A DNA stretch of 64,000 bases from Lyngbya aestuarii BL J (GTDB lineage: Bacteria; Cyanobacteriota; Cyanobacteriia; Cyanobacteriales; Microcoleaceae). Positions 28,626-36,340 of this stretch are shown here, one piece after another. Location of the stretch: NCBI RefSeq assembly GCF_000478195.2, contig NZ_AUZM01000008.1, positions 62,001-126,000 of the forward strand, in the 5' to 3' direction. Both the position numbers and the translations under genes were made by a program. Under the pieces are notes generated by a model that saw only the letters and a program-made list of their open reading frames with translations, searched no databases and had not been told where the DNA came from. Positions within the stretch are counted from its first letter, which is position 1. Each line of letters opens with the position of its first letter.

Positions 28626-28732
28626 GTTTCAATCCCTCATAGGGATTAGATCCACCGTTATCAGCAATCATTGGAAAGGTATGTAGGAGACATTCATAGA
28701 GTATGTCATGTTTCAATCCCTATAAGGGATTA
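28626..28732 (-). CRISPR. degenerate two-repeat mini-CRISPR, candidate crRNA-like regulatory RNA
   Basis: Two repeat remnants, 28626-28648 and 28710-28732, are inverted relative to the main array. The first is identical to the last 23 bases of the 37-nt array repeat (as reverse complement). The second differs only in the hairpin loop (CAT to ATA), keeping the 7-bp stem AATCCCT/AGGGATT and the ATTGAAAC handle. The 5' repeat portions are lost. They are 61 bp apart. On the minus strand a TATAAT box lies at 28788-28793, about 56 bp before the second remnant, so a minus-strand transcript is plausible. Sequence after its handle matches the cas10d-operon promoter (see findings). Confidence 0.85.
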
Positions 28733-28822
28733 AGCATAAATGCTCACCCAGACAGGATCTAGGAGAACAACCTTTCCGATTGGTTTAATTATAGCAGAGT
28801 AGAACCTAGATAGTTTATGTTG

Positions 28823-28867
28823 GTTATGACATACTCAATAAGCATTTCGCTTATAATGAAGTATGTC
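28823..28867 (+). promoter_or_regulatory. effector-operon promoter with crRNA-like target site and palindrome
   Basis: A perfect -10 TATAAT lies at 28852-28857, with a -35 region around 28828-28834 (weak, GACATA). ATGACATACTC (28826-28836) is identical to the first 11 nt after the handle of the mini-CRISPR guide and is preceded by GTT (28823-28825), a type I-D PAM. The region is also palindromic: GACATACT (28828-28835) and TAAGC pair with GCTTA and AGTATGTC (28860-28867). It would drive the coiled-coil ORF and cas10d onward; binding by Cascade or by a repressor here would block the operon. Confidence 0.6.
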
Positions 28868-28885
28868 TCTCTGCGAACCCTGCCA

Positions 28886-29230
28886 ATGTATACCCAGAAC
28901 CTCGACCTCTTCCTACTGCGTCAGACTTTAGAGCAACTGTGCCACATTGTTGAACTTGAAATCCAGCGCCAGCATAACCTTACTCAAGATAGTCAGCTTT
29001 TTGAGCATCAAAATAAATTATCAGAACATGATCATCGACTTAGCAGATTAGAGAAGCACATTCAACAATTGTCTAATTCATTTCAAGATCTACATAACCA
29101 GATTCAAGAAGATGAGGAATCAATTGATTTTGTTATCTCTAAAGTTCGAGAGTTAGATCATATAGCTGGTGAAAATGAAGATTTGAGAAGTGAGTTATCG
29201 TTTTTTTCTCCAGATTATGAAGATGAGTGA
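28886..29230 (+). CDS. small coiled-coil protein in the type I-D operon, function unknown
   Basis: 114 residues if started at ATG 28886, just downstream of the TATAAT box at 28852; the frame is open from 28817, but earlier starts would precede or overlap the promoter. Acidic and strongly helical, with heptad-like stretches (LFLLRQTLEQLCHIVELEIQRQ, HDHRLSRLEKHIQQLSNSFQDLHNQIQ) and an acidic end (SPDYEDE). No enzymatic motif. I do not recognise a Cas family. It is the first gene of the predicted effector operon, 71 bp before cas10d. It could be a Cascade accessory, a regulator or a passenger gene. Confidence 0.65.
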   Translation: MYTQNLDLFLLRQTLEQLCHIVELEIQRQHNLTQDSQLFEHQNKLSEHDHRLSRLEKHIQQLSNSFQDLHNQIQEDEESIDFVISKVRELDHIAGENEDLRSELSFFSPDYEDE

Positions 29231-29240
29231 CTTGGGAAAT

Positions 29241-29309
29241 ATGAGAGATTACAAAATCTATCAAGAATTCACAACCTATTTAGACTCATTAGAGGTGAAT
29301 AATGGCTAA
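29241..29309 (+). CDS. possible 22-residue leader peptide overlapping cas10d start
   Basis: ATG 29241, preceded by GGGAAAT, encodes RDYKIYQEFTTYLDSLEVNNG and stops at TAA 29307-29309, overlapping the first codons of cas10d. The overlap would allow translational coupling. It may equally be chance in a short spacer; no homologue is known to me. Confidence 0.25.
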   Translation: MRDYKIYQEFTTYLDSLEVNNG

Positions 29310-32300
29310 GAAACGTCAAAAATCAGAACCCGAAGGAAAACAACTCTCTCTGTTTGATCAACCGGAAGTTATCAATACAGAAACCGATGAGGATGATAGC
29401 TGGTTAGAAGATGAAGAATTTGGTCTAAACTTTGAACCCTACGATCCGTTCTTTGAACCAGAAACTTCTGAACTTTTAACCTTAAAGTTACTGCGAGAAG
29501 CGATTCAGTCTCAAAATCCTGATGATGCAGTGATGGCAGATTTTGCGGAGTATGTTCTCCCAAATTTACTCAGAGTTGCGATTGGAGTAACAGCAAAAGG
29601 CGGTAAGTTCTTTGATGAATTGGATGAAAAACGAGAAGCCGAAGGAAAAACCAAAGTTCGCCGAGATAATGCAGGCGATCAATCCTTAAATACTCATCTA
29701 CTGAATGGTTTATTTCCCGCTAATTTAATCGAACAACGCTTAGAAAAACTGAATACAACCGTTAAACGAGTTGTCGGAGAAAAAGAGAGGCGGTTAGTCA
29801 TTGCTGGATTTATTCTCCATGACTTTGAAAAATTCCCCGATGCACCAGAAAACTGCCGTCAACTTCCAATAGAAGAACATCGCCAGATTATCACTGATAA
29901 AATTAAACAACTGGGGTTAGATTATTTTATCAATCCAGATGATTCAAATGCTTATCAAGACTATATTGATGATTTACTTTGCGTGGCGTATAATGCACAA
30001 AGACGTTGGGATACGAACTGGAATTTTTCGGTATTTGGATTAAATCCTCAACTTCGCGATCATCGCACACTGGTTTGTTTATCAGATTTAACTTGTTTAG
30101 CAGATTCTCTCGCCTCAATTATTAAACATCCTCAAGATGCTGAAAATACTCGACTAAAAGAGTTAATTCATAGCCTCAGTGATGGTCAACTTCAGTTTAC
30201 TTATCACAGTATTGCTGAAAATAGAGGCGTACTGACTAACATCGTTAATAACGCTTTAATGGAGGCGCATACAGCATTAAATACAGAGGATAAAACTTAT
30301 TATCAACCCTTACTTTACTTACCCACAGGTGTTATCTATCTCACGCAAAAAAACTCTCCTAAAATCTCAGCTTCAGACATTCCTCAGCGAGTGATTGATA
30401 AAATAAAAAGTTTCTGTTCTCGGCGATTAATTGATAGTCAAATGGGATTTGGTCGAGATGGTAAAGGAATGAAATATGCCGACTATTATGAACAGTTTTT
30501 TGATATTGCTGACTTAATGAAGGTCGCATTAAAAGCAACATTACGCATTTTGACCCCGAAAAAAAGTTCTGTTGCTAAAAGTCGCAGTGATAATTTAGTT
30601 AAATTTCAACGACAGAATGTTCTATCTTCCGATTATAATTTTATCTTTGAAGATGATATTCGGATCGATCAGATAGCAGAATTTGGAGATGTAATTACTC
30701 GAAAAATTTGGGGAGAACAAGTTAATAAAATTGAAAAAGAAAGAAAACAGAACAAAAAACTACCAGAATTACCCCATCTTGACTTAATTCACGAAGTCGC
30801 TAAATTCTGGAAGTTAGAACAATATTCCCCTCAAATTCGAGAGATTCAAAAGATAAATGAAAGTCTCAAAGCAAACAAACTCAAAGGTAATACAGGTGGA
30901 GTTCCCTATGAATGGTATTTTCTTGCAGCTAAATATATTCAGGATAAAGGAATTGAAGATGTTCGAGAACACTGTGAACAGGTCATTGATTACATTAATA
31001 AATTAATTGAACCGATTGTAAAACAGTACACTTTACCCGATGGTTGGGACGACTTGCGAGAGTGGGTGAGGCGAGTCGTAATGTTACCCGGAAAACCCAC
31101 AACGGATTCATTATCAGCCGATATATTTCTAAAGGAGTTAAACCACTATCAACTAGCCAAAAAATCAGGACGAGGACGACAATTAATTTGTTCAATTTCT
31201 CACTCCCCTTATAGCGTTACTGAACAAATGGAGTCAGCCGTTTTATTTACGCCGCAAGTGTATACAAATAAACAAATGTTGGGAGGTTCTAATGCCAAAC
31301 GTAATATTTCGAGTATTGCAGGAACAGAAATGATGTTGAGACAAATTTTAATGAATCAAACTCAAGCAGTCGGTAAGCGGTTTGAGGATGGAAAATACCG
31401 TTATCTGTATTTTTATCCGACCTATTACTTTACGCCAGAGACGAACAAATTTCTACAACAAGCTTATCAAAATATTGCACAAACCCGATTTGACACTAGC
31501 ATTCGCAATCACTTTATTAGTAAAGACTTGAAAGCCAATTTTGAACGCAGCCGTTATCAAAGTGTTGATACTTTTTTAATCGATGAAGCATTACAATATA
31601 AAAAGGAGTTGCCAGAAACCGACTCAAACCACAAAAAAGATCGCACTTTTAAGTTATCTTATCCAGAAGATCAACCGCTAACATTTTACTTCATGGCACT
31701 GCCACCGGGACGAGATCCAACAGATACCGAATCTTGGGTAATGCCGACTTGGTTAGCGTTTGCATTTCCGATGATTTTAGATGTGAAAACAGTTGTTTCA
31801 GAGTCACCCATTCCCCCTTTTAATGATGGCGCTGAATTTGAAGAAAGTGTATTCTTAGATAGCGCGCCGCAAGCATTTAGAGTGCTAACAAAACGGGATA
31901 GATTTCGGTTAGACTATATTTTAGAAGGATGGGAAGAAGCCGGGAAAAAATATTCCTCTCCTCTAAATGTTTTAACCGCAGCCTATGCCATTCATCTTGA
32001 TGTTAATGCTAAACAAGGAAAATCCGGCTATGATGCCAACTGGGGAAAATTATCCGAACTTGCTAATGATTTTGAAACCAGTCCTTTGTCTGTTTTTGCC
32101 TATCTCAATCAATGGGTGAGACGACAAAGTGTAGAAACCGCAAGAATAGAAAAAATTAGGCTTTATGCTTACTATTTTTATCCTTGCTTTGATCCCTATG
32201 TCGTGTATAATTTAAAAGAGGATAAATTGATTGTGGAAAAAGAATCTAGCCTAAACCATCCGAAAAGATTAACCGAACTTTACCGCAAGTTTTATCGGGC

Positions 32301-32697
32301 AAATAAACGATACAATCCGAAAGCCAATGCAGTTTTAAAACCGATTGATATTGCTGCGGAGACAATTTTAAAAGCCGAATCGAGTATTTTTAACGGTGAA
32401 GCTTTAATCAATGCTGTTGCAGCAGAAATCTTTAAACTGATGGATCGGGTGCATAACTCTACTGCCGAAGGACGCTGGATTTTCAGCAAACGAGAAGAAG
32501 AACGTCAAGCTATTTTGGAGTTTGCTAGGTATTTTGTTGATGATGTTTTCTATGAGTCATTTAAAGGCGATCGCGCCCGTTTAGCCGGACGTCAAATCAA
32601 CTTAATTCGAGATACCTGCGAATTTATTTATCGTCTAGAAGATGACAAAGAGAATAGTGAATTAGAGGCTTCAAAACAATCAAAAAAACATGAATAA
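29302..32697 (+). CDS. cas10d: Cas10d (Csc3), large subunit and HD nuclease of type I-D Cascade
   Basis: 1131 residues. The N-terminal HD nuclease region has His132 in NTHLLNGLFPAN and the His173-Asp174 pair in FILHDFEKF, the subtype I-D signature since Cas3' lacks HD. Later blocks (SVTEQMESAVLFTPQVYTN, TEMMLRQILMNQ, YFYPTYYFTPETNKFL) match Csc3. The middle zinc-ribbon seen in many Cas10d proteins appears degenerate: CSIS at 630-633 and SSIA at 670-673 stand where CxxC pairs are expected. Cas10d recognises the PAM and with Cas3' degrades DNA. AGAGGTG precedes the ATG. The gene heads cas10d-csc2-csc1-cas6. Confidence 0.92.
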   Translation: MAKKRQKSEPEGKQLSLFDQPEVINTETDEDDSWLEDEEFGLNFEPYDPFFEPETSELLTLKLLREAIQSQNPDDAVMADFAEYVLPNLLRVAIGVTAKGGKFFDELDEKREAEGKTKVRRDNAGDQSLNTHLLNGLFPANLIEQRLEKLNTTVKRVVGEKERRLVIAGFILHDFEKFPDAPENCRQLPIEEHRQIITDKIKQLGLDYFINPDDSNAYQDYIDDLLCVAYNAQRRWDTNWNFSVFGLNPQLRDHRTLVCLSDLTCLADSLASIIKHPQDAENTRLKELIHSLSDGQLQFTYHSIAENRGVLTNIVNNALMEAHTALNTEDKTYYQPLLYLPTGVIYLTQKNSPKISASDIPQRVIDKIKSFCSRRLIDSQMGFGRDGKGMKYADYYEQFFDIADLMKVALKATLRILTPKKSSVAKSRSDNLVKFQRQNVLSSDYNFIFEDDIRIDQIAEFGDVITRKIWGEQVNKIEKERKQNKKLPELPHLDLIHEVAKFWKLEQYSPQIREIQKINESLKANKLKGNTGGVPYEWYFLAAKYIQDKGIEDVREHCEQVIDYINKLIEPIVKQYTLPDGWDDLREWVRRVVMLPGKPTTDSLSADIFLKELNHYQLAKKSGRGRQLICSISHSPYSVTEQMESAVLFTPQVYTNKQMLGGSNAKRNISSIAGTEMMLRQILMNQTQAVGKRFEDGKYRYLYFYPTYYFTPETNKFLQQAYQNIAQTRFDTSIRNHFISKDLKANFERSRYQSVDTFLIDEALQYKKELPETDSNHKKDRTFKLSYPEDQPLTFYFMALPPGRDPTDTESWVMPTWLAFAFPMILDVKTVVSESPIPPFNDGAEFEESVFLDSAPQAFRVLTKRDRFRLDYILEGWEEAGKKYSSPLNVLTAAYAIHLDVNAKQGKSGYDANWGKLSELANDFETSPLSVFAYLNQWVRRQSVETARIEKIRLYAYYFYPCFDPYVVYNLKEDKLIVEKESSLNHPKRLTELYRKFYRANKRYNPKANAVLKPIDIAAETILKAESSIFNGEALINAVAAEIFKLMDRVHNSTAEGRWIFSKREEERQAILEFARYFVDDVFYESFKGDRARLAGRQINLIRDTCEFIYRLEDDKENSELEASKQSKKHE

Positions 32698-32846
32698 GAA
32701 TAAACCTAAGCTATTTCTTTTAGATTCTAGCTAGCAGTAAACTATCACCCTTTTAAGTTATGTATGGGTAGTGACCAAGATAGTCACACTGGAATGATTT
32801 TCCTTGAATAAATAAACAACTCACTTTACAACAATAAAGGACAATT
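32698..32846. other. cas10d-csc2 spacer
   Basis: About 150 bp, the longest gap inside the effector genes. It contains the inverted repeat GTGAC (32771-32775) / GTCAC (32783-32787) and an AAAGGA ribosome site before csc2. It may hold an internal promoter, but no convincing -35/-10 pair is seen. Confidence 0.35.
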
Positions 32847-33872
32847 ATGGCAATTCTAAAAACCATTGATGCTAAACACTTTCATACTGAAATCCCTTAC
32901 AAACCGATGGGTAAATATGTTCACTTTCTGACTATTCGTGTGACTGAATCCTATCCCCTATTTCAAACTGATGGTGAACTCAATAAAGCCCGAATTCGGG
33001 CCGGAATTCAAGACCGAACTCCCATCAGTCGGTTGACTATGTTTAAGCGTAAACAATCCACCCCCGAACGTTTAGCAGGTCGAGAACTGTTGAGAAAATA
33101 TGAATTTATGACGGCTGAAGACTGCGAATATAACGTGAAATTTGCGATGGATAATCCCGACTGCATTATTTATGGTTTTGCGATTGGTGATTCCGGTTCG
33201 GAAAAATCAAAAGTTGTTGTAGATACCGCTTTTTCTATTACCGCTTTTGATGAATCTCACGAAAGTTTTACTCTGAATGCACCCTTTGAAAATGGAACAA
33301 TGGCATCAAAAGGAGAAAATGGTTCAACACCTGGAGAAGTAACCAGTCGAATAAACCAGCAAGATCATATCAAACCTCAAGTTTTCTTTCCGAGTATTGT
33401 CACCTTAAAAGATCCAACAGAAGCTAGTTTTCTGTATGTGTTGAATAATATTCTCCGAACCCGTCACTATGGCGCACAAACCACCCGCACGGGACGCTTA
33501 AGAAATGAACTAATTGGTGTTGTTTTTGCCGATGGAGAAATTGTCAGTAATTTGCGTTGGACTCAGGCAATTTACGACCAGTTAAAAGCTGAAAATAAGT
33601 TGGGTTCTCTCCCTTTGGATGAAAATGATGTATTAGAAGCTGCAACAAGTACAATTCAAATGCTAATGACTGAAGAATTTATCGTTCATACTGACTTTAT
33701 TGGAGATGAATTTACACCGTTGTTAACTGAAGTAAAAGCATTAACCCGAAACGAAACAGGTATTGTCCAGATTTTACAACAAGCCGATACAGAAGCAAAA
33801 GAGTATGCGAAAAAACATATTAGTTCTAAGAAAACTAAATCAAAAGGAAAAGCAACTACTGAAGCAAATTAA
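32847..33872 (+). CDS. csc2: Csc2 (Cas7d), backbone subunit of type I-D Cascade
   Basis: 341 residues, normal for Csc2. It starts MAILKTIDAKHFHTEIPYKPMGKYVHFLTIRVTESYPLF and contains DPTEASFLYVLNNILRTRHYGAQTTRTGRLRNELIGVVFADGEI, the typical Cas7d region. Several copies wrap the crRNA spacer in the surveillance complex. The C-terminus is Lys-rich. It is five bases from csc1, so both are cotranslated. Confidence 0.93.
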   Translation: MAILKTIDAKHFHTEIPYKPMGKYVHFLTIRVTESYPLFQTDGELNKARIRAGIQDRTPISRLTMFKRKQSTPERLAGRELLRKYEFMTAEDCEYNVKFAMDNPDCIIYGFAIGDSGSEKSKVVVDTAFSITAFDESHESFTLNAPFENGTMASKGENGSTPGEVTSRINQQDHIKPQVFFPSIVTLKDPTEASFLYVLNNILRTRHYGAQTTRTGRLRNELIGVVFADGEIVSNLRWTQAIYDQLKAENKLGSLPLDENDVLEAATSTIQMLMTEEFIVHTDFIGDEFTPLLTEVKALTRNETGIVQILQQADTEAKEYAKKHISSKKTKSKGKATTEAN

Positions 33873-33877
33873 TCATC

Positions 33878-34594
33878 ATGGCAATCATTCAACTCTGTCA
33901 AATCGAACTCCATGATAGTCTCTATTTTGCGACTCGTGAAATTGGGCGACTTTATGAAACAGAACCCATCATTCATAACTACGCCCTTTGTTACGCACTG
34001 GGTTTAATTGATAGTGAAACTCACGCAACAACAGTTTCAGAAGAACATTCCTATCGCTATTTCTGCGCTGAACAAGTTCCCCAATACGAAGCACATTTAA
34101 CGCCCTTAAACGAACGGGGAATTTATGTCACTCCCGCCCGTTCAGTTTTTCACGCTGCGGTTCTCAATACTTGGAAATATGCCAATAATAACTATCATGT
34201 GGAAATGGAGAAAACCCAGAAAAATATTCCCAGTTTTGGACGAACAAAAGAAATTTCACCGGAAAGTATTTTTGAATTCTTTGTGATTTCGGAAAAACCT
34301 TTACAATTCCCAAAATGGATTCGGTTAGGAAAATGGATGAGTAAAGCTGAGGTGACTGTTTTAAAGACTCAAGAGGTTAAATCTTCGACTTCTGAACATC
34401 CGTTTATTTTTCCTTATCCCCTGAACCCTTTGGATGTCATGTTTACTCATCAAGTAATTAGCTATGATGTGGTTAATATGCCGCCTGTTAGTTTGATAAA
34501 AAATGTGCAATTGCAAGGAGAATACTATCAGTTAACAGGAACTACAAAGCTGAAAATTCCAGCTAATTTAGAATATCATTTTAGAGTCAACTAG
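33878..34594 (+). CDS. csc1: Csc1 (Cas5d), crRNA 5' handle-binding subunit of type I-D Cascade
   Basis: 238 residues. The start IIQLCQIELHDSLYFATREIGRLYETEPIIHNYALCYALGL and the segment LTPLNERGIYVTPARSVF are characteristic of Csc1, a Cas5 relative with a RAMP fold. It caps the complex at the crRNA 5' end and contacts Cas10d. Tightly linked to csc2 and followed 57 bp later by cas6. The next gene's ribosome site is weak, so coupling is probable. Confidence 0.92.
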   Translation: MAIIQLCQIELHDSLYFATREIGRLYETEPIIHNYALCYALGLIDSETHATTVSEEHSYRYFCAEQVPQYEAHLTPLNERGIYVTPARSVFHAAVLNTWKYANNNYHVEMEKTQKNIPSFGRTKEISPESIFEFFVISEKPLQFPKWIRLGKWMSKAEVTVLKTQEVKSSTSEHPFIFPYPLNPLDVMFTHQVISYDVVNMPPVSLIKNVQLQGEYYQLTGTTKLKIPANLEYHFRVN

Positions 34595-34651
34595 CAATAA
34601 TAGAGAAATATTTTCTGGATTTCCTGAAAGAGTGTATTTGCCATTTTTACC

Positions 34652-35497
34652 ATGCCTTATAGCCTTGTTTTGAACCTAATTCCTCTGTCTCCCATTTCCC
34701 AAAACTTTCTGAGTGGAAGACATTTACACGCTTTATTTCTAACCCTTGTTAGTTCCGTTGATAAACAATTAGGGGATTATTTACATGACTCTCAGAGCGA
34801 AAAATCTTTCACTCTCAGTCCCCTACAAACTTGTGCCAAAAACCGACACTTTGGACAAACTTTGCAGTGGGAACATTCTCAATCTATTTCTGTGGGAACA
34901 CCCTGTTGGTGGCGCATTTCTTTACTTGATGAGAGTTTATTTAGCAAGCTGACTCAACTGTGGTTAAACCTCAATCCTGATCAACCCTGGCATTTAGGAT
35001 CGGCTGATTTAAAGATTACCAGTATTCTGGCAACACCACAATCTACCCAACCCTGGGCGAATACTTGTTCCTACTCTCAATTATACCAGCAAGCGTCCAA
35101 TAGCGATCGCTCAATGACACTGATTTTTTGTACTCCTACTGCTTTTCGTCAGGGAAAATTTGACACCTCCCTTCCGACTGCTGAATCAGTTTTTAATAGC
35201 CTTATAAATCGCTGGAATAAATACAGCGGGATTGAATTTGGAGAACTCCCTTCCGCTTCTATTTTCCCCAGTTATTTTAACATTAAAACCGAAATGGTTG
35301 CCGACTCCCGCAGTAAATTTATTGGTTGTGTTGGTAAGGTGAATTATCGGTTATTGGGTAGTATCGAACCAGAGATAATTCAACAGGTAAATACTCTAGC
35401 TGATTTTGCTTTTTATTGTGGAGTTGGGCGAAAAACGCCTATGGGGATGGGAATGTTGAGGAGATTGCAGGGGACAGAAAATAGAAAGTCCAGTTAA
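34652..35497 (+). CDS. cas6: Cas6 pre-crRNA endoribonuclease
   Basis: 281 residues with two ferredoxin-like halves. The C-terminal Gly-rich loop FYCGVGRKTPMGMGMLRR is the Cas6 signature, and the N-terminal ISQNFLSGRHLHALFLTLV carries the His expected in the active site. Cas6 cuts repeat transcripts at the base of the hairpin to leave the 8-nt handle ATTGAAAC. It would process both the 44-repeat array and, in principle, the mini-CRISPR, which keeps the same stem and handle. Confidence 0.9.
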   Translation: MPYSLVLNLIPLSPISQNFLSGRHLHALFLTLVSSVDKQLGDYLHDSQSEKSFTLSPLQTCAKNRHFGQTLQWEHSQSISVGTPCWWRISLLDESLFSKLTQLWLNLNPDQPWHLGSADLKITSILATPQSTQPWANTCSYSQLYQQASNSDRSMTLIFCTPTAFRQGKFDTSLPTAESVFNSLINRWNKYSGIEFGELPSASIFPSYFNIKTEMVADSRSKFIGCVGKVNYRLLGSIEPEIIQQVNTLADFAFYCGVGRKTPMGMGMLRRLQGTENRKSS

Positions 35498-35629
35498 TTA
35501 ACTTGAGTTAAAAGTCGGATAATCCCATTCAAAACCAATAAACTTTTGATTTCGGTATCTGTTGAAATCATTGGGTTTGCTTGTGCATTTTTTAAACTTT
35601 AGTCAACTCATTATTCGTTTAGGATTCTA
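35498..35629. other. cas6-cas4 spacer
   Basis: About 130 bp separating effector from adaptation genes. GTTGAAATCAT at 35561-35571 equals the first 11 bases of the array repeat, but one such match is expected by chance. No promoter is clear. Confidence 0.4.
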
Positions 35630-36241
35630 ATGATGAACAACTTATCTTTTCCAAATCAAGATTATATTCCTATTGCTTCACTAAACCAATATGCTTATTG
35701 TTCTCACCGTTGTTGGCGAATGTTTTGCGCGGGGGAATTTGAGGATAATGAATATACGATAGAAGGAACAAGTTTGCACGAGCGGGTTCATACTTTAAGT
35801 GATAATATAAAAGATGAAACCTGGCAAATTAGAGCAATTTGGTTGAAATCAGAACGCTATAAACTGATCGGAAAATCAGATTTAATTGAATTAGAATCAG
35901 GTCAAATTTATCCAGTTGAATACAAACGTGGAAAACGAGGTGAATGGGATAATGATGAGTTACAAGTGTGCGCCCAGGCGCTTTGTTTGGAGGAAATGAC
36001 GGGAAAAACCATAGAGGTTGGTTATGTTTATTATGCTCATTCTCATCAACGTCAACAAGTCGAAATTTCAACCGCTTTACGAGAAAGTGCGATCGCAATA
36101 ATAGAAGCAGTTCAATTTTTATTTAATACGGGAATAATGCCAAAACCTATTTATAAACCCCGTTGCAAAGGGTGTAGTCTTTATTCTCGCTGTTTACCCC
36201 AAGCTACTAAAAAAGTTGGACGTTATCAAGAAAGCAACTAA
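35630..36241 (+). CDS. cas4: Cas4 exonuclease, spacer-trimming adaptation factor
   Basis: 203 residues (adjacent ATGs at 35630 and 35633). It shows the RecB-like nuclease core, GKSDLIELESGQIYPVEYKRGK (Asp, Glu and Lys of motifs II-III) and ALCLEEMTG, plus the four cysteines of the iron-sulphur cluster: one near the start (YAYCSHRCW) and three at the end (CKGCSLYSRC). Cas4 trims prespacers and selects those with the right PAM; in Synechocystis I-D it favours GTN. It precedes cas1 and cas2 in the same direction. Confidence 0.93.
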   Translation: MMNNLSFPNQDYIPIASLNQYAYCSHRCWRMFCAGEFEDNEYTIEGTSLHERVHTLSDNIKDETWQIRAIWLKSERYKLIGKSDLIELESGQIYPVEYKRGKRGEWDNDELQVCAQALCLEEMTGKTIEVGYVYYAHSHQRQQVEISTALRESAIAIIEAVQFLFNTGIMPKPIYKPRCKGCSLYSRCLPQATKKVGRYQESN

Positions 36242-36340
36242 CTTTCAAAAGACTACTGGTTTAAATTAAGTTTAACACCAGTTAAACACCCGATACAAAT
36301 CTCACTCAACCTTCAAAATCTAATCAGGAGTTACAAAAAA

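Noticed and set aside
28860-28867. Second possible guide target (AGTATGTC, minus-strand reading)
   Set aside because: The first two guide bases do not match and no GTN PAM is adjacent; the 28826 site is the only one with both.
28817-28885. Extended start for the coiled-coil ORF
   Set aside because: The extra residues would be encoded by the promoter and target region, ahead of the likely transcription start.
35561-35571. GTTGAAATCAT in the cas6-cas4 spacer, equal to the 5' end of the repeat
   Set aside because: Only 11 bases, with no hairpin or handle following; chance expectation is about one such match in the window, so not called a repeat remnant.
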